Origin: Campylobacteraceae bacterium
Lineage (GTDB): Bacteria; Campylobacterota; Campylobacteria; Campylobacterales; Campylobacteraceae
Direction of reading: 5' to 3'
DNA length: 64,000 bases
Assembly (NCBI GenBank): GCA_900753405.1
Contig: CAADYZ010000016.1
Coordinates: 28,887-92,886 of the forward strand
In this document: positions 8,475 through 15,943 of the stretch, piece after piece
Position numbering within the stretch: position 1 is the stretch's first letter
How the letters are laid out: each line of letters starts with the position of its first letter
The notes under the pieces: generated by a model
What the model was told of the DNA's origin: nothing
Database searches by the model: none
What the model saw: only the letters and a program-made list of their open reading frames with translations
Program-made: the position numbers and the translations under genes

Positions 8475-10454
8475 TTAAAATTTCTTCTTTAAAATGCGAA
8501 TCGCGTTTAACGCAACCAACGCCGTCACGCCCGTGTCGGCAAAAATGGCAACCGCCATACTCACGCCGCCAAACGCCCCAAGCGTCAAGACGACCACCTT
8601 TGCCGCGAACGAAAAGAGGATGTTTTGCCACAAAATTTGGCGAGCAAAACGCGAAATTTTCACCGCTTTTACGAAATTTAGCAAGTTATTTTCTACTAAA
8701 ATCACATCCGCCGCCTGCGTTGCGATGTCTAAATCCCCAACCGCAACACCAACATCAGCCGAGGCTAAGGCTGGCGCGTCATTCACGCCGTCACCGACAA
8801 AAATCGCACTCTGAGAGCCCTTTAAAGCGGCGATTTTCTCGGCTTTTTGAGAGGGCAAAAGCGGAGCGTAAAACTCGCTAACGCCCACTTGGGCTGCAAA
8901 TTCTTGCACTCGTTTTGCGCTGTCTCCACTTAAAATCACGCTTTTAAGCCCAAGTTTTTCAAGCTCTCTTAACGCCTCTTTTGCCTCCTTTTTTGGCGTG
9001 TCTTCACACTTTAACGCCGCCACAAATTTGCCGTTGATGCTAAGAAAAAGGTTGAACTCGTCCAAATTCGAATTTGACAAAACGGGCTTGAAGTTTGGGT
9101 CAAAAAAGGCGAGGTTTTTGCTCACAACAACGCCATTTTGCGCCAAAAATTCCCTGCTTCCAGCCAAAATCTCACCCCGCAAAACCTCCTCCTCGCACGC
9201 AAGCTTCACGCCAACGCCGCTGTTTTTGGCAAAACTTTGTGCCACGCTTAGGCTGCGGGCTTTGTTTTGGCAAAACTTCAAACTCATCTTCGCTAGCGGA
9301 TGGTGCGAGTGAAATTCTGCGGTGTTTAGCGCGTCCAAAAAGGTTTGCGTCGCCTCATTTTGGCTCTTAAACACGGCTAGAAAATCCTTGTCAAACGCCA
9401 CCAAAACTGGGCTAAACTCGCCTTTGCTAAGCGTTAAAGTTTTGTCAAAAAAGGCGACTCTTGCGTCATTCAGCGCGTCTAAAAAGAGGCTTTTTTTGAC
9501 GATGACTCCTTGTTTTGCGCAGGCTGCTACGCCGCTAAAATACACCAACCTCACGCCTAAGACAAACGCGCAAGGGCAGGCGATGACAAGAAGCGTCAGA
9601 GCGCGCAAAGTGTAAAACTCGCCTGTGAAGAAGAATGGCAAAACGGCGATCAACAAGGCGGCGAGGATGACGATCGGCGTGTAGATCGCGCTGAATTTGG
9701 CGATGAATTTTTGCGCCTTCGCCTTTTGTTTGGTAGCCTCCGCGACAAGGGCGATGACGCGGGTGAGTGCCGAGTTTTCGTTTGTGCGTAAAACTCGCGC
9801 CTCAAAGCCAACTTCGCCGTTGATAAACCCGCTAAGAAGCTCGTCTCCTGCCTTTGCGTGGCGAGGTTGCGACTCGCCCGTGAGTGCGGCAGTGTCAAGC
9901 AAAAACTCCTCGTCTTGCTTTGTCAAAACCGAATTTGAGCGCGGCAAAATCACGCAGTCGAGGCTGATTTTCTCAAACGGCTTAATTAGCATCACCTCGC
10001 CGACTGCCGCCTCGCCCGTCTTCACCTCAACCGCCACGCCGCCGCGTAAAAGCGTCACTTTCTCGTTTTTTAGACTAGCGAGATTTGTCAAAAGCGAATT
10101 TGAAGCGTCAAGTGCGCGTTTTTCCAAAAACTCACCGACTGCGTAAAACGCCAAAACCGCCAACGCCTCGACAAATTCGCCCAAAAATGCCGCACCCAAA
10201 GTCGCCACACTCATCAAAACACCCTCGCCAAAAACGCGACTCTTACCGACCTCCTCGCTAGCTTGAACGAAAACATCTTTGGCTAAAACGACATATGCAA
10301 CCCAAAAGACGACCGCCTTTAAATCCTCTTCGCCGCTTGTGTAAAAAAAGAGCGAAAACGCCGCAAAAACGGCAAGTTTTACGAACAAAACCGCCCCTTT
10401 TGAAAGCCCTTTTTTCTTCTTACCGCCACATCCACAACTACTGCAACAACTCAT
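8475..10454 (-). CDS. Zn/Cd/Pb-type P1B ATPase with altered phosphorylation motif (DKTLT)
   Basis: An inner-membrane heavy-metal exporter. Seen: N-terminal Cys-rich MSCCSSCGCGG in place of an HMA domain, TGES at 192-195, the membrane CPC at 293-295, a HHPLA motif, GDGVNDAPAL, and a last-membrane segment with AAKVVV and ADTG that fits the Zn/Cd/Pb subgroup. The phosphorylated Asp337 lies in DKTLT, whereas the family has DKTGT; Gly339 is replaced by a Leu at residue 340 by position in the motif, encoded at 9435-9437. Three stretches (SNSNLDE, RSNSVLTKQ, ASNSLLTN) are encoded by dispersed repeats. The start ATG 10454 follows GGAG. An inverted repeat upstream may be its operator. Confidence 0.85.
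   Translation of the reverse strand: MSCCSSCGCGGKKKKGLSKGAVLFVKLAVFAAFSLFFYTSGEEDLKAVVFWVAYVVLAKDVFVQASEEVGKSRVFGEGVLMSVATLGAAFLGEFVEALAVLAFYAVGEFLEKRALDASNSLLTNLASLKNEKVTLLRGGVAVEVKTGEAAVGEVMLIKPFEKISLDCVILPRSNSVLTKQDEEFLLDTAALTGESQPRHAKAGDELLSGFINGEVGFEARVLRTNENSALTRVIALVAEATKQKAKAQKFIAKFSAIYTPIVILAALLIAVLPFFFTGEFYTLRALTLLVIACPCAFVLGVRLVYFSGVAACAKQGVIVKKSLFLDALNDARVAFFDKTLTLSKGEFSPVLVAFDKDFLAVFKSQNEATQTFLDALNTAEFHSHHPLAKMSLKFCQNKARSLSVAQSFAKNSGVGVKLACEEEVLRGEILAGSREFLAQNGVVVSKNLAFFDPNFKPVLSNSNLDEFNLFLSINGKFVAALKCEDTPKKEAKEALRELEKLGLKSVILSGDSAKRVQEFAAQVGVSEFYAPLLPSQKAEKIAALKGSQSAIFVGDGVNDAPALASADVGVAVGDLDIATQAADVILVENNLLNFVKAVKISRFARQILWQNILFSFAAKVVVLTLGAFGGVSMAVAIFADTGVTALVALNAIRILKKKF
9062..9077. 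repeat. Dispersed repeat copy inside the P-type ATPase gene
   Basis: CAAATTCGAATTTGAC read on the minus strand gives SNSNLDE within the nucleotide-binding domain, a variable region. Confidence 0.8.
9922..9939. repeat. Dispersed repeat copy inside the P-type ATPase gene
   Basis: GTCAAAACCGAATTTGAG encodes the peptide RSNSVLTKQ on the minus strand, just ahead of the TGES actuator loop. A third, weaker copy (GTCAAAAGCGAATTTGAA) lies at 10087-10104 and gives ASNSLLTN. Confidence 0.8.
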
Positions 10455-10478
10455 TTTACTCTCCGTTATGTTGAAAAA

Positions 10479-10500
10479 TTTTGATAATGATACATCAAAA
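10479..10500. promoter_or_regulatory. Inverted repeat upstream of the metal ATPase, candidate metal-regulator operator
   Basis: TTTTGAT at 10479-10485 and ATCAAAA at 10494-10500 are perfect 7-bp arms with an 8-base spacer. The left part reads GATAATGATA, which resembles half of a Fur-type box. It lies 25-46 bases before the ATPase start. The regulator is not known. Confidence 0.4.
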
Positions 10501-10540
10501 TTGTAAAATCAAACTTAATTTGACCGATTTACCGCCCGAG

Positions 10541-10560
10541 TCAAATTCGGTTTTTGCAAG
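10541..10560. repeat. Dispersed repeat copy, TCAAATTCGGTTTTTGCAAG
   Basis: The extended form of the motif, just upstream of the dUTPase promoter. Confidence 0.8.
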
Positions 10561-10576
10561 TTTAAGCTAAGTAAGG

Positions 10577-10582
10577 TATAAT
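10577..10582 (+). promoter_or_regulatory. Sigma-70-type -10 box for the dUTPase operon
   Basis: TATAAT preceded by GG lies 25 bases before the ATG at 10608; a ribosome site AAGGAAAGAGG follows it. No -35 is needed in this group. Confidence 0.6.
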
Positions 10583-10607
10583 CGGCAAATTTACACAAGG
10601 AAAGAGG

Positions 10608-11279
10608 ATGTCAAATTTGCTTAATGAAATGCTGGTGATGCAAGATAAGCTCAACGAAAAAACCAACGGAAGCGAGTGGAAAACTGGCGTCACAAACAAC
10701 GGCAAGTTGATCAACTGGCGAAGGTGCATTTATATGGAATGTGCGGAGTTAATGGAGAGTTTTGCGTGGAAGCACTGGAAGAGTATAGACGCGGCGATTG
10801 ACGAGGCGAATGCGAAGATCGAGATTGTGGATATCTGGCATTTTGTGATGAGTTTGGGACTTGAAAAGGGCGAAGTGAGCGAGGTTTGCGCGCTTGTTAA
10901 AGGCACAAGCGGCTTTGGCGAGTTTTGCAAAAGTGCTTACAAACCAAGCAACTATAATATGTACGAAATTCTCAACGAAATCGAGATCATCATCCACCGC
11001 ACGAGCGCGCCGGGGGTGGATTTTTGCGACTTGGTGCGCGACTTTTTCTCGCTCGCGTTAAAGCTTGGCGTGAATTTAGACGAGCTTTACCAAATTTATA
11101 TGGGGAAAAATGTGCTTAACGCATTTAGACAAGACAACGGCTACAAAGAGGGAAGCTACCGCAAAATTTGGAACGGCAAAGAGGATAATGTCGTGATGAA
11201 TGAGATCTTAAACAGCGGCGTTGTGGGCTTTGAGGCGATCTACTCAGCCCTTAGAGAGGCTTACGCGGCAGCAAAGTGA
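10608..11279 (+). CDS. dut: Dimeric (MazG-fold) dUTP diphosphatase
   Basis: Hydrolyses dUTP to dUMP, keeping uracil out of DNA. This is the all-alpha dimeric type found in Campylobacter rather than the trimeric beta type. The metal-binding helices are visible as ECAELMESFAWKHWK near residue 45 and KIEIVDIWHF near residue 71. 223 residues is the usual length. ATG 10608 follows a strong ribosome site and a TATAAT box. The gene overlaps the next by one base (TGATG). Confidence 0.88.
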   Translation: MSNLLNEMLVMQDKLNEKTNGSEWKTGVTNNGKLINWRRCIYMECAELMESFAWKHWKSIDAAIDEANAKIEIVDIWHFVMSLGLEKGEVSEVCALVKGTSGFGEFCKSAYKPSNYNMYEILNEIEIIIHRTSAPGVDFCDLVRDFFSLALKLGVNLDELYQIYMGKNVLNAFRQDNGYKEGSYRKIWNGKEDNVVMNEILNSGVVGFEAIYSALREAYAAAK

Positions 11280-12031
11280 TGCGAAGTCAGGTTTTAAGTG
11301 CGTTAGCGAGCGGAATTCGCTCCTTTTTTACACCAAAAATGTTGCTTGTTGCGACCGCGCCGTTTGTGGTTTGTTTGGTTGTGTTTTGGAAGCTTTTAGC
11401 CTACTTTGCGGGGCTGGGTGCGCGGCTTTTGGCGGAGTTTTTGCAAGGCTTGCAAGGCGGCTGGGAGGTGCTAAACAACGCATTTGTCATTTTCAGCGTC
11501 AAGTTCGCGCTTTGGGTTGTGCAGAGCTTTTGCGCGGTGATCTTCTCATACTTCGCCGCACTCGTCATCGTTGGCTTTTTGACGCCGTTTTTGGCAAAAA
11601 GTGTCGCCAAAACTCGCGGCGTCACACTGCCGCCGCCGCCTTCGTTTTCCGCACAAGCAAAAGCCTTTGGCGGTGCGTTTTTCAACTTTGTAGTCATCTG
11701 CCTCGTCTGCCTTTTTGCGCTCGTCCTACCCTTTGTCAATCTCATCGTCTTTCACATCCCGTTTTTCTACCTTTTTTACAAGCTAATGCAGATCGATATC
11801 TACGCAAACACGAAAAACAAATTCGAATTTGACAACTTACTAAACGGCGAAAAAGACGGCGCGTTTAGGTTTATTTGCGTCCTTTTTTACCTCATCGCCC
11901 TCGTCCCGTTTCTCGGAGCGTTTTTGCAAATTTTGTGCGTTTTAACGCTGTGTCATTTAAGCCTGCAAGAGCCTTCAAAAGGCTTTGACAAACTCAGCCG
12001 CTGCAACTTAAAGCTTGAAAATGCAGCTTAA
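11279..12031 (+). CDS. EI24-like integral membrane protein
   Basis: A multi-pass inner-membrane protein of about 250 residues with at least four long hydrophobic segments, resembling the EI24/CysZ-like family. Function is not established; CysZ members move sulfate, but no sulfur genes are near. ATG 11279 overlaps the dUTPase stop; a GTG three bases earlier is also possible. The peptide KNKFEFDNL near residue 180 is encoded by a copy of the dispersed repeat at 11818-11833. Its end overlaps the start of truA. Confidence 0.6.
   Translation: MRSQVLSALASGIRSFFTPKMLLVATAPFVVCLVVFWKLLAYFAGLGARLLAEFLQGLQGGWEVLNNAFVIFSVKFALWVVQSFCAVIFSYFAALVIVGFLTPFLAKSVAKTRGVTLPPPPSFSAQAKAFGGAFFNFVVICLVCLFALVLPFVNLIVFHIPFFYLFYKLMQIDIYANTKNKFEFDNLLNGEKDGAFRFICVLFYLIALVPFLGAFLQILCVLTLCHLSLQEPSKGFDKLSRCNLKLENAA
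11818..11833. repeat. Dispersed repeat copy in the EI24-like gene
   Basis: CAAATTCGAATTTGAC in the frame that reads KFEFD. Confidence 0.8.
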
Positions 12032-12761
12032 ACTCACGCTCTCTTACAACGGCGCAAAATTTTGCGGCTCGCAAACTCAACCAAACGGACGCGGCGTTGA
12101 GGACGCGCTTAACGAGGCATTAAAAAAGCTCGGCATTTTTGACGCTGTGGCGAGTGCGGGGCGCACGGACAAGGGCGTTGGCGCGTTTGGGCAGGTTTGT
12201 GCGGTGAAGGCAAATGAGTGTTGGCGCGGCAGGCTTGACGCGTTGCAAGCAGAGCTAAACTCGCACATCCAAAAGCTTCACGCCCACTCGCTCATCGTGC
12301 GTAAAATCGAGGAGGCGGTGGCGGATTTTCAGCCTAGATTTGACGCAAAAGCGAGGCTTTACCGCTACTTTTTGTGCCACGACAAGCCAAACATCTTCCT
12401 TAGCGACTTTGCATATTTTACGCCAAAACCAAATTTGAAACTACTCAACGAGGCGTTATCAGCGTTTGTTGGGAGGCGGGATTTTAGCGAGTTTTGCAAA
12501 AAAGGCGGCTGGGAAAAGGGCTATGAAAGAGAGGTTTTTGCCGCTTATGCTTACTCGTTTCGTAATCACGGCGGCGAGTTTAGCGTGGTTTGTTTTAAGG
12601 CAAATGCCTTTTTGCGAAGCCAAGTGAGGTTGATGCTTGCAAATGCGTTAGCGGCGGCAAAAAGCGAGGATTTGACGCGAGAGTTGCGAGAGAATTTCAA
12701 GCCTTTGACGCGAATTCCAGCTCCTAGCAACGGACTTTTTTTAGCGCGCGTTTTTTACTAG
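12021..12761 (+). CDS. truA: tRNA pseudouridine(38-40) synthase TruA
   Basis: Modifies U38-U40 in the anticodon stem of tRNAs. The motif AGRTDKGVGAFGQ holds the catalytic Asp50; FQPRFDAKARLYRY is the second family signature. 246 residues is normal. The start is ATG 12021, inside the end of the EI24-like gene, giving an 11-base overlap. The stop TAG (12759-12761) runs straight into a dispersed repeat. Confidence 0.92.
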   Translation: MQLKLTLSYNGAKFCGSQTQPNGRGVEDALNEALKKLGIFDAVASAGRTDKGVGAFGQVCAVKANECWRGRLDALQAELNSHIQKLHAHSLIVRKIEEAVADFQPRFDAKARLYRYFLCHDKPNIFLSDFAYFTPKPNLKLLNEALSAFVGRRDFSEFCKKGGWEKGYEREVFAAYAYSFRNHGGEFSVVCFKANAFLRSQVRLMLANALAAAKSEDLTRELRENFKPLTRIPAPSNGLFLARVFY

Positions 12762-12763
12762 TC

Positions 12764-12798
12764 AAATTTGGTTTTTGCAAATTGTCAAAACCAAATTT
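12764..12798. terminator. Inverted pair of dispersed repeats between convergent truA and pseudopilin genes
   Basis: AAATTTGGTTTT (12764-12775) and AAAACCAAATTT (12787-12798) form perfect 12-bp arms with an 11-base spacer. T-rich bases follow on both strands, so it may work as a two-way terminator. It is made of two dispersed-repeat copies. Confidence 0.55.
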
Positions 12799-12802
12799 AA
12801 TT

Positions 12803-13492
12803 TCACGCCCCTTGCGCGCACTCACCGCTTCTGACAAAACCCGTTTGTGCCGCAACCCTCACCGCCCAACACCGCCCTTTTGCGTCAAAAAGCGAGATCT
12901 CGCAAGTGCTGGTGATCGCGTTGTCGTATGGCTTTTTCGAATTTTCTAGATAAACCCTACCAAGCTCGTCAAACCGCAGTTTTAGCCCAACTCCCTCGCT
13001 TCTTGCAACGCAACCGCCACTAAATCTCACTCGCTTGACGCCGTAGGTGTAAGTTAAGTTGAGTTTAAGGTTTAGCGCGTTGATCGCCTCTTGCGTCATC
13101 GACCCCGGAGAAAAGCCCGCCGTGAGCCGTTTTTGCGGGGCGAGCGGGTCGGGCGTGGCTTGTCTTAGTGAGTTTAAGTTCGTGCTGCCTGTTTTGTCGC
13201 GGTAGAGGTTGTAACGCCAGCAGTTTTGGTTTTCGCAGACATTTTTAACGCGTTTGGCGGTGTTGATGTTGCTAAATTCGACAATCTGCCAAGTCGTGTG
13301 CCACTCGTTTAGTGCTGGGTCAAACGAGTCGTCACTGAGGGCGAGAAACTGAGCGTAGCGGATGTGCGAGGCGATTTGATTAGCCGCTAACACAAGAGGA
13401 TTTGGCGTGAATTTGGCGGCAAAAACTGAGGCTAAAATCGAAACAACGGCGACTACAAAAACTAGCTCGACTAAGCTAAACGCCCGCCTCAT
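12803..13492 (-). CDS. Prepilin-type (pseudopilin) protein
   Basis: Short leader MRRA followed by FSLVELVFVVAVVSILASVFA is the type IV prepilin cleavage/methylation signature, with Glu at +5. After prepilin peptidase cleavage the protein would enter a type II secretion or type IV pilus-like assembly, possibly a competence pilus. The rest (229 residues in all) is poorly conserved, with CQN-CW and C-term Cys residues that may form disulfides. ATG 13492 overlaps the stop of the upstream membrane-protein gene as ATGA. A link with DNA uptake is inference only. Confidence 0.75.
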   Translation of the reverse strand: MRRAFSLVELVFVVAVVSILASVFAAKFTPNPLVLAANQIASHIRYAQFLALSDDSFDPALNEWHTTWQIVEFSNINTAKRVKNVCENQNCWRYNLYRDKTGSTNLNSLRQATPDPLAPQKRLTAGFSPGSMTQEAINALNLKLNLTYTYGVKRVRFSGGCVARSEGVGLKLRFDELGRVYLENSKKPYDNAITSTCEISLFDAKGRCWAVRVAAQTGFVRSGECAQGA

Positions 13493-15021
13493 CGACACAA
13501 CCCAAACGAATGCGTCACGCCATCAACGCTTAAACTCACGCGGCGAAGCGGCTCTTTTGCCTCGTGGGTTATGCCGTAAAAGCTGAGCTGATAAGCAAGT
13601 TTGTCGCTGCCACAAAGCGTGGTAAAACCGCGGTTTTTAAGCTCTTTTGCAAAGGGCTTGACGGCGTAAAAGGTGGTGTAGAGTTTTGGGTCAAAGGCTT
13701 TTAAAAATGGATTTAGGACAAATGCAAAAACCAAATTTAAAACCAAACTAAACGCCAAAAGCCACGCAACTCCTCTGTGAAAACGGCGGAAAATCGGCAG
13801 GCGAATGCGGTAAGAAGCAAGAAAAGTCTGCGTCATCATCACCACCAACAAGACGCTGTAAGCGAGGAAAACGGCGTAGTTTGGCTTCTGGCGGATCGAG
13901 ACAAAGACGCAGATGAAAAAGCTGCAAAACGCCACAAACCACAAAAGTCGCCGCTTTTGCTGCACGCCGATGCGGTAGATGCCGTAGATGAACCAGAAAA
14001 AGACGAGCGGCGAGAAACTGAGCGCAAAAACTAACAAAGTTTGCAAAAGGTAGCTTTGCTTGAAGATGACGAGCGAGGCGATGTCGGCTGAGTAGAGCGA
14101 GACGAGCAGAGCAAAAAGCCCAATTAGCGCGGTTGTGTTGTCGCGTGCGTAAAGCCCAAAGAGAAAGAGCGCTAGGCAAAGCGGCAAAGCTTGCGTGAGA
14201 AAAAGCGCGGCAAGCAGCGTCAAAGCGAGGTAAAAGGGCTTTTTGCGCTCGTAAAACAGCACGGCTAAAAGCGTGGTGAAAATCACCAAACTAGCTTCGT
14301 TGAGGATGACGGCGGCGGCGAGGTTAAAGGGCAAGGCGAGCCAGATGAGGAGACAAAGAAGGTCGTCATTTGCCCGTTTGAGGTAAAACTTGCCAACACG
14401 GACGAGCAAAAAGGCGTTTGCAAAGGCAAAAAGCAACATCGGCAGCCGAAAAAAGAACCACTTAAAAGCAAAGTCCTCTAAAAAAGCGTCTTTAAAACGC
14501 AAATTTGACGCGCCAAAATGGGTGGCGGCGGTGACGCTTGGCGAATTTGCAAAAACCGAATTTGAAAACTTGCTTGCGTTGTTTTTGTTTGCAAACACAA
14601 GATAGATCGCCGAAAACGAGGCGTTTTCTAGGCAAAAACCACCCTTTAAGGCGCTCAAAAAACTGCTGCATTTCTTCGCCGGCTCGTTTGCAGCAGCGTT
14701 TGGCAAAAGAGGTGAGTTTTGCGGCGTGGCAGTTTGCGGCGGCGGGGTCAAAAGCTGTGAGTGCGTGGTTTGCGGCGGCGTTGGCAAATAGTGCGGCGTG
14801 GCGGTTTGTGGCGAGTGCGGTGCAAAAAGCCTGCTGCCAACCAAAAGCGAAAGGCGACTCATCGCCCCGCTTAGGCTGTGTTTGTTGTAAAAAGTGTCGA
14901 TTTCATACGCAAGCGGGGAGATTGTCGCGGCAAAAAATAGCCAAACGAGCGTAAAGCCTGCCGCCACAAAGGCAAAAAACCTCCTGCGTCCGCTTTTGTT
15001 TAGGTTAGTTAGGCTGGTCAT
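13489..15021 (-). CDS. Multi-pass membrane protein, probable GT39/ArnT-like glycosyltransferase
   Basis: About 510 residues with many hydrophobic segments, a first periplasmic loop carrying YEIDTFYN, and overall layout like lipid-linked-sugar glycosyltransferases of the GT-C fold; this is a fold-level guess. Residues 67-108 are a P/T/Q-rich low-complexity stretch (repeating PPQTATP), followed by a repeat-encoded FSNSVFANS near residue 150. ATG 15021 is chosen because the longer frame would begin well inside yihY; it overlaps yihY by 17 bases. Donor and acceptor are unknown. Confidence 0.5.
   Translation of the reverse strand: MTSLTNLNKSGRRRFFAFVAAGFTLVWLFFAATISPLAYEIDTFYNKHSLSGAMSRLSLLVGSRLFAPHSPQTATPHYLPTPPQTTHSQLLTPPPQTATPQNSPLLPNAAANEPAKKCSSFLSALKGGFCLENASFSAIYLVFANKNNASKFSNSVFANSPSVTAATHFGASNLRFKDAFLEDFAFKWFFFRLPMLLFAFANAFLLVRVGKFYLKRANDDLLCLLIWLALPFNLAAAVILNEASLVIFTTLLAVLFYERKKPFYLALTLLAALFLTQALPLCLALFLFGLYARDNTTALIGLFALLVSLYSADIASLVIFKQSYLLQTLLVFALSFSPLVFFWFIYGIYRIGVQQKRRLLWFVAFCSFFICVFVSIRQKPNYAVFLAYSVLLVVMMTQTFLASYRIRLPIFRRFHRGVAWLLAFSLVLNLVFAFVLNPFLKAFDPKLYTTFYAVKPFAKELKNRGFTTLCGSDKLAYQLSFYGITHEAKEPLRRVSLSVDGVTHSFGLCR
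14552..14566. repeat. Dispersed repeat copy in the GT39-like gene
   Basis: AAAACCGAATTTGAA, giving FSNSVFANS in the first periplasmic loop, which already holds low-complexity sequence. Confidence 0.75.
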
Positions 15022-15841
15022 TTTTGTTTTTCTCGCGCCAAAGTTTGATCTTCCCGTCTTCAAGCAGCACCAAAACTTTTACGCCGTAGAGGAAAATTAC
15101 CCACGAAAAATAGAGCCAAAGCAGGAAGAAAAACAGCACCGAAAACGAACCGTAAATGCTTTGGTAAGACTTGTTGTAAAGCGTGTATTGCACAAAAAGC
15201 CACTTGGAGATAATCCAAGTAAATGAGCTGAAAAACGAGGCGAGGAGGATGTTTCTAAGCTTCATCTCGCGGTTGATCGTGATCGAGTAGGTGAAGCAAA
15301 AGATCGCCCAGATGATAAGGTTTGGCAAAAACGCGACAAGGTTGATCCCGCTTGCTTGCAGGTCAAAAGTGCGTTGGATTGTCGCGGCTAAGTAAAAGCT
15401 AAACGCAAGCGCGATCGGCATTAGCGTCATAGTCGTCCAGTAGATGCTAAAAGTGCGCCAAAAGCCGCGCGCAGCGGCGTTTGTGAGGTTTTTGATCACA
15501 AAAATGTAGTCGCCAAAAAACATAATACTAGTAAATCCGACCGCCAAAAAACCAAAGATCCCAAGCGAGCCGATGTTTGTGAGAAAAGTTTCGATGTAGC
15601 TTGCGATCTGCTCTTGGTTTGAGGGAAGTAGGCTTTCAAAAATAAACTCTTTTAGCTTGTTAAAATAGTGCTCAAAGGCTGGAAGTTTGGTGAAAATGCC
15701 AAGCGAGATGAGCAAAAGCGGGATCAAACTTAGCACGCTGTGAAAGCTCAAACTAGCCGCGTAATGCATCAGCTGTTTATCCACCGCAGCTTGATAAAGC
15801 GCGACAAGTTCGGCTTTGGTTGGGATTTTAAAGCTTTTCAT
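15005..15841 (-). CDS. YihY/BrkB-family inner membrane protein
   Basis: A six-helix membrane protein of the YihY family, once misnamed ribonuclease BN. The N-terminal HYAASLSFHSVLSLIPLLL and the later GFWRTFSIYWTT segment are typical. Its role is not settled; envelope integrity or export roles have been suggested for relatives. ATG 15841 has AAGGAGC upstream, better than the TTG 33 bases earlier. 278 residues. It leads the yihY-GT-pseudopilin overlap chain. Confidence 0.75.
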   Translation of the reverse strand: MKSFKIPTKAELVALYQAAVDKQLMHYAASLSFHSVLSLIPLLLISLGIFTKLPAFEHYFNKLKEFIFESLLPSNQEQIASYIETFLTNIGSLGIFGFLAVGFTSIMFFGDYIFVIKNLTNAAARGFWRTFSIYWTTMTLMPIALAFSFYLAATIQRTFDLQASGINLVAFLPNLIIWAIFCFTYSITINREMKLRNILLASFFSSFTWIISKWLFVQYTLYNKSYQSIYGSFSVLFFFLLWLYFSWVIFLYGVKVLVLLEDGKIKLWREKNKNDQPN

Positions 15842-15874
15842 CCTGCTCCTTTTGTGCGTTTTGCTGCGCGTCAA

Positions 15875-15922
15875 GTCAAATTCGGTTTTTGCAAATTTGC
15901 AAAAGTCAAAACCGAATTTGAC
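15875..15922. repeat. Full-length inverted pair of dispersed repeats (hairpin element)
   Basis: GTCAAATTCGGTTTT at 15875-15889 and AAAACCGAATTTGAC at 15908-15922 are perfect 15-bp reverse complements. The 18-base spacer contains the palindrome TGCAAATTTGCA (15890-15901). It fills the space between ilvA and yihY and is the cleanest paired copy in the window. Confidence 0.9.
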
Positions 15923-15943
15923 ACGCTTTTCTAGCGCGCTTTG

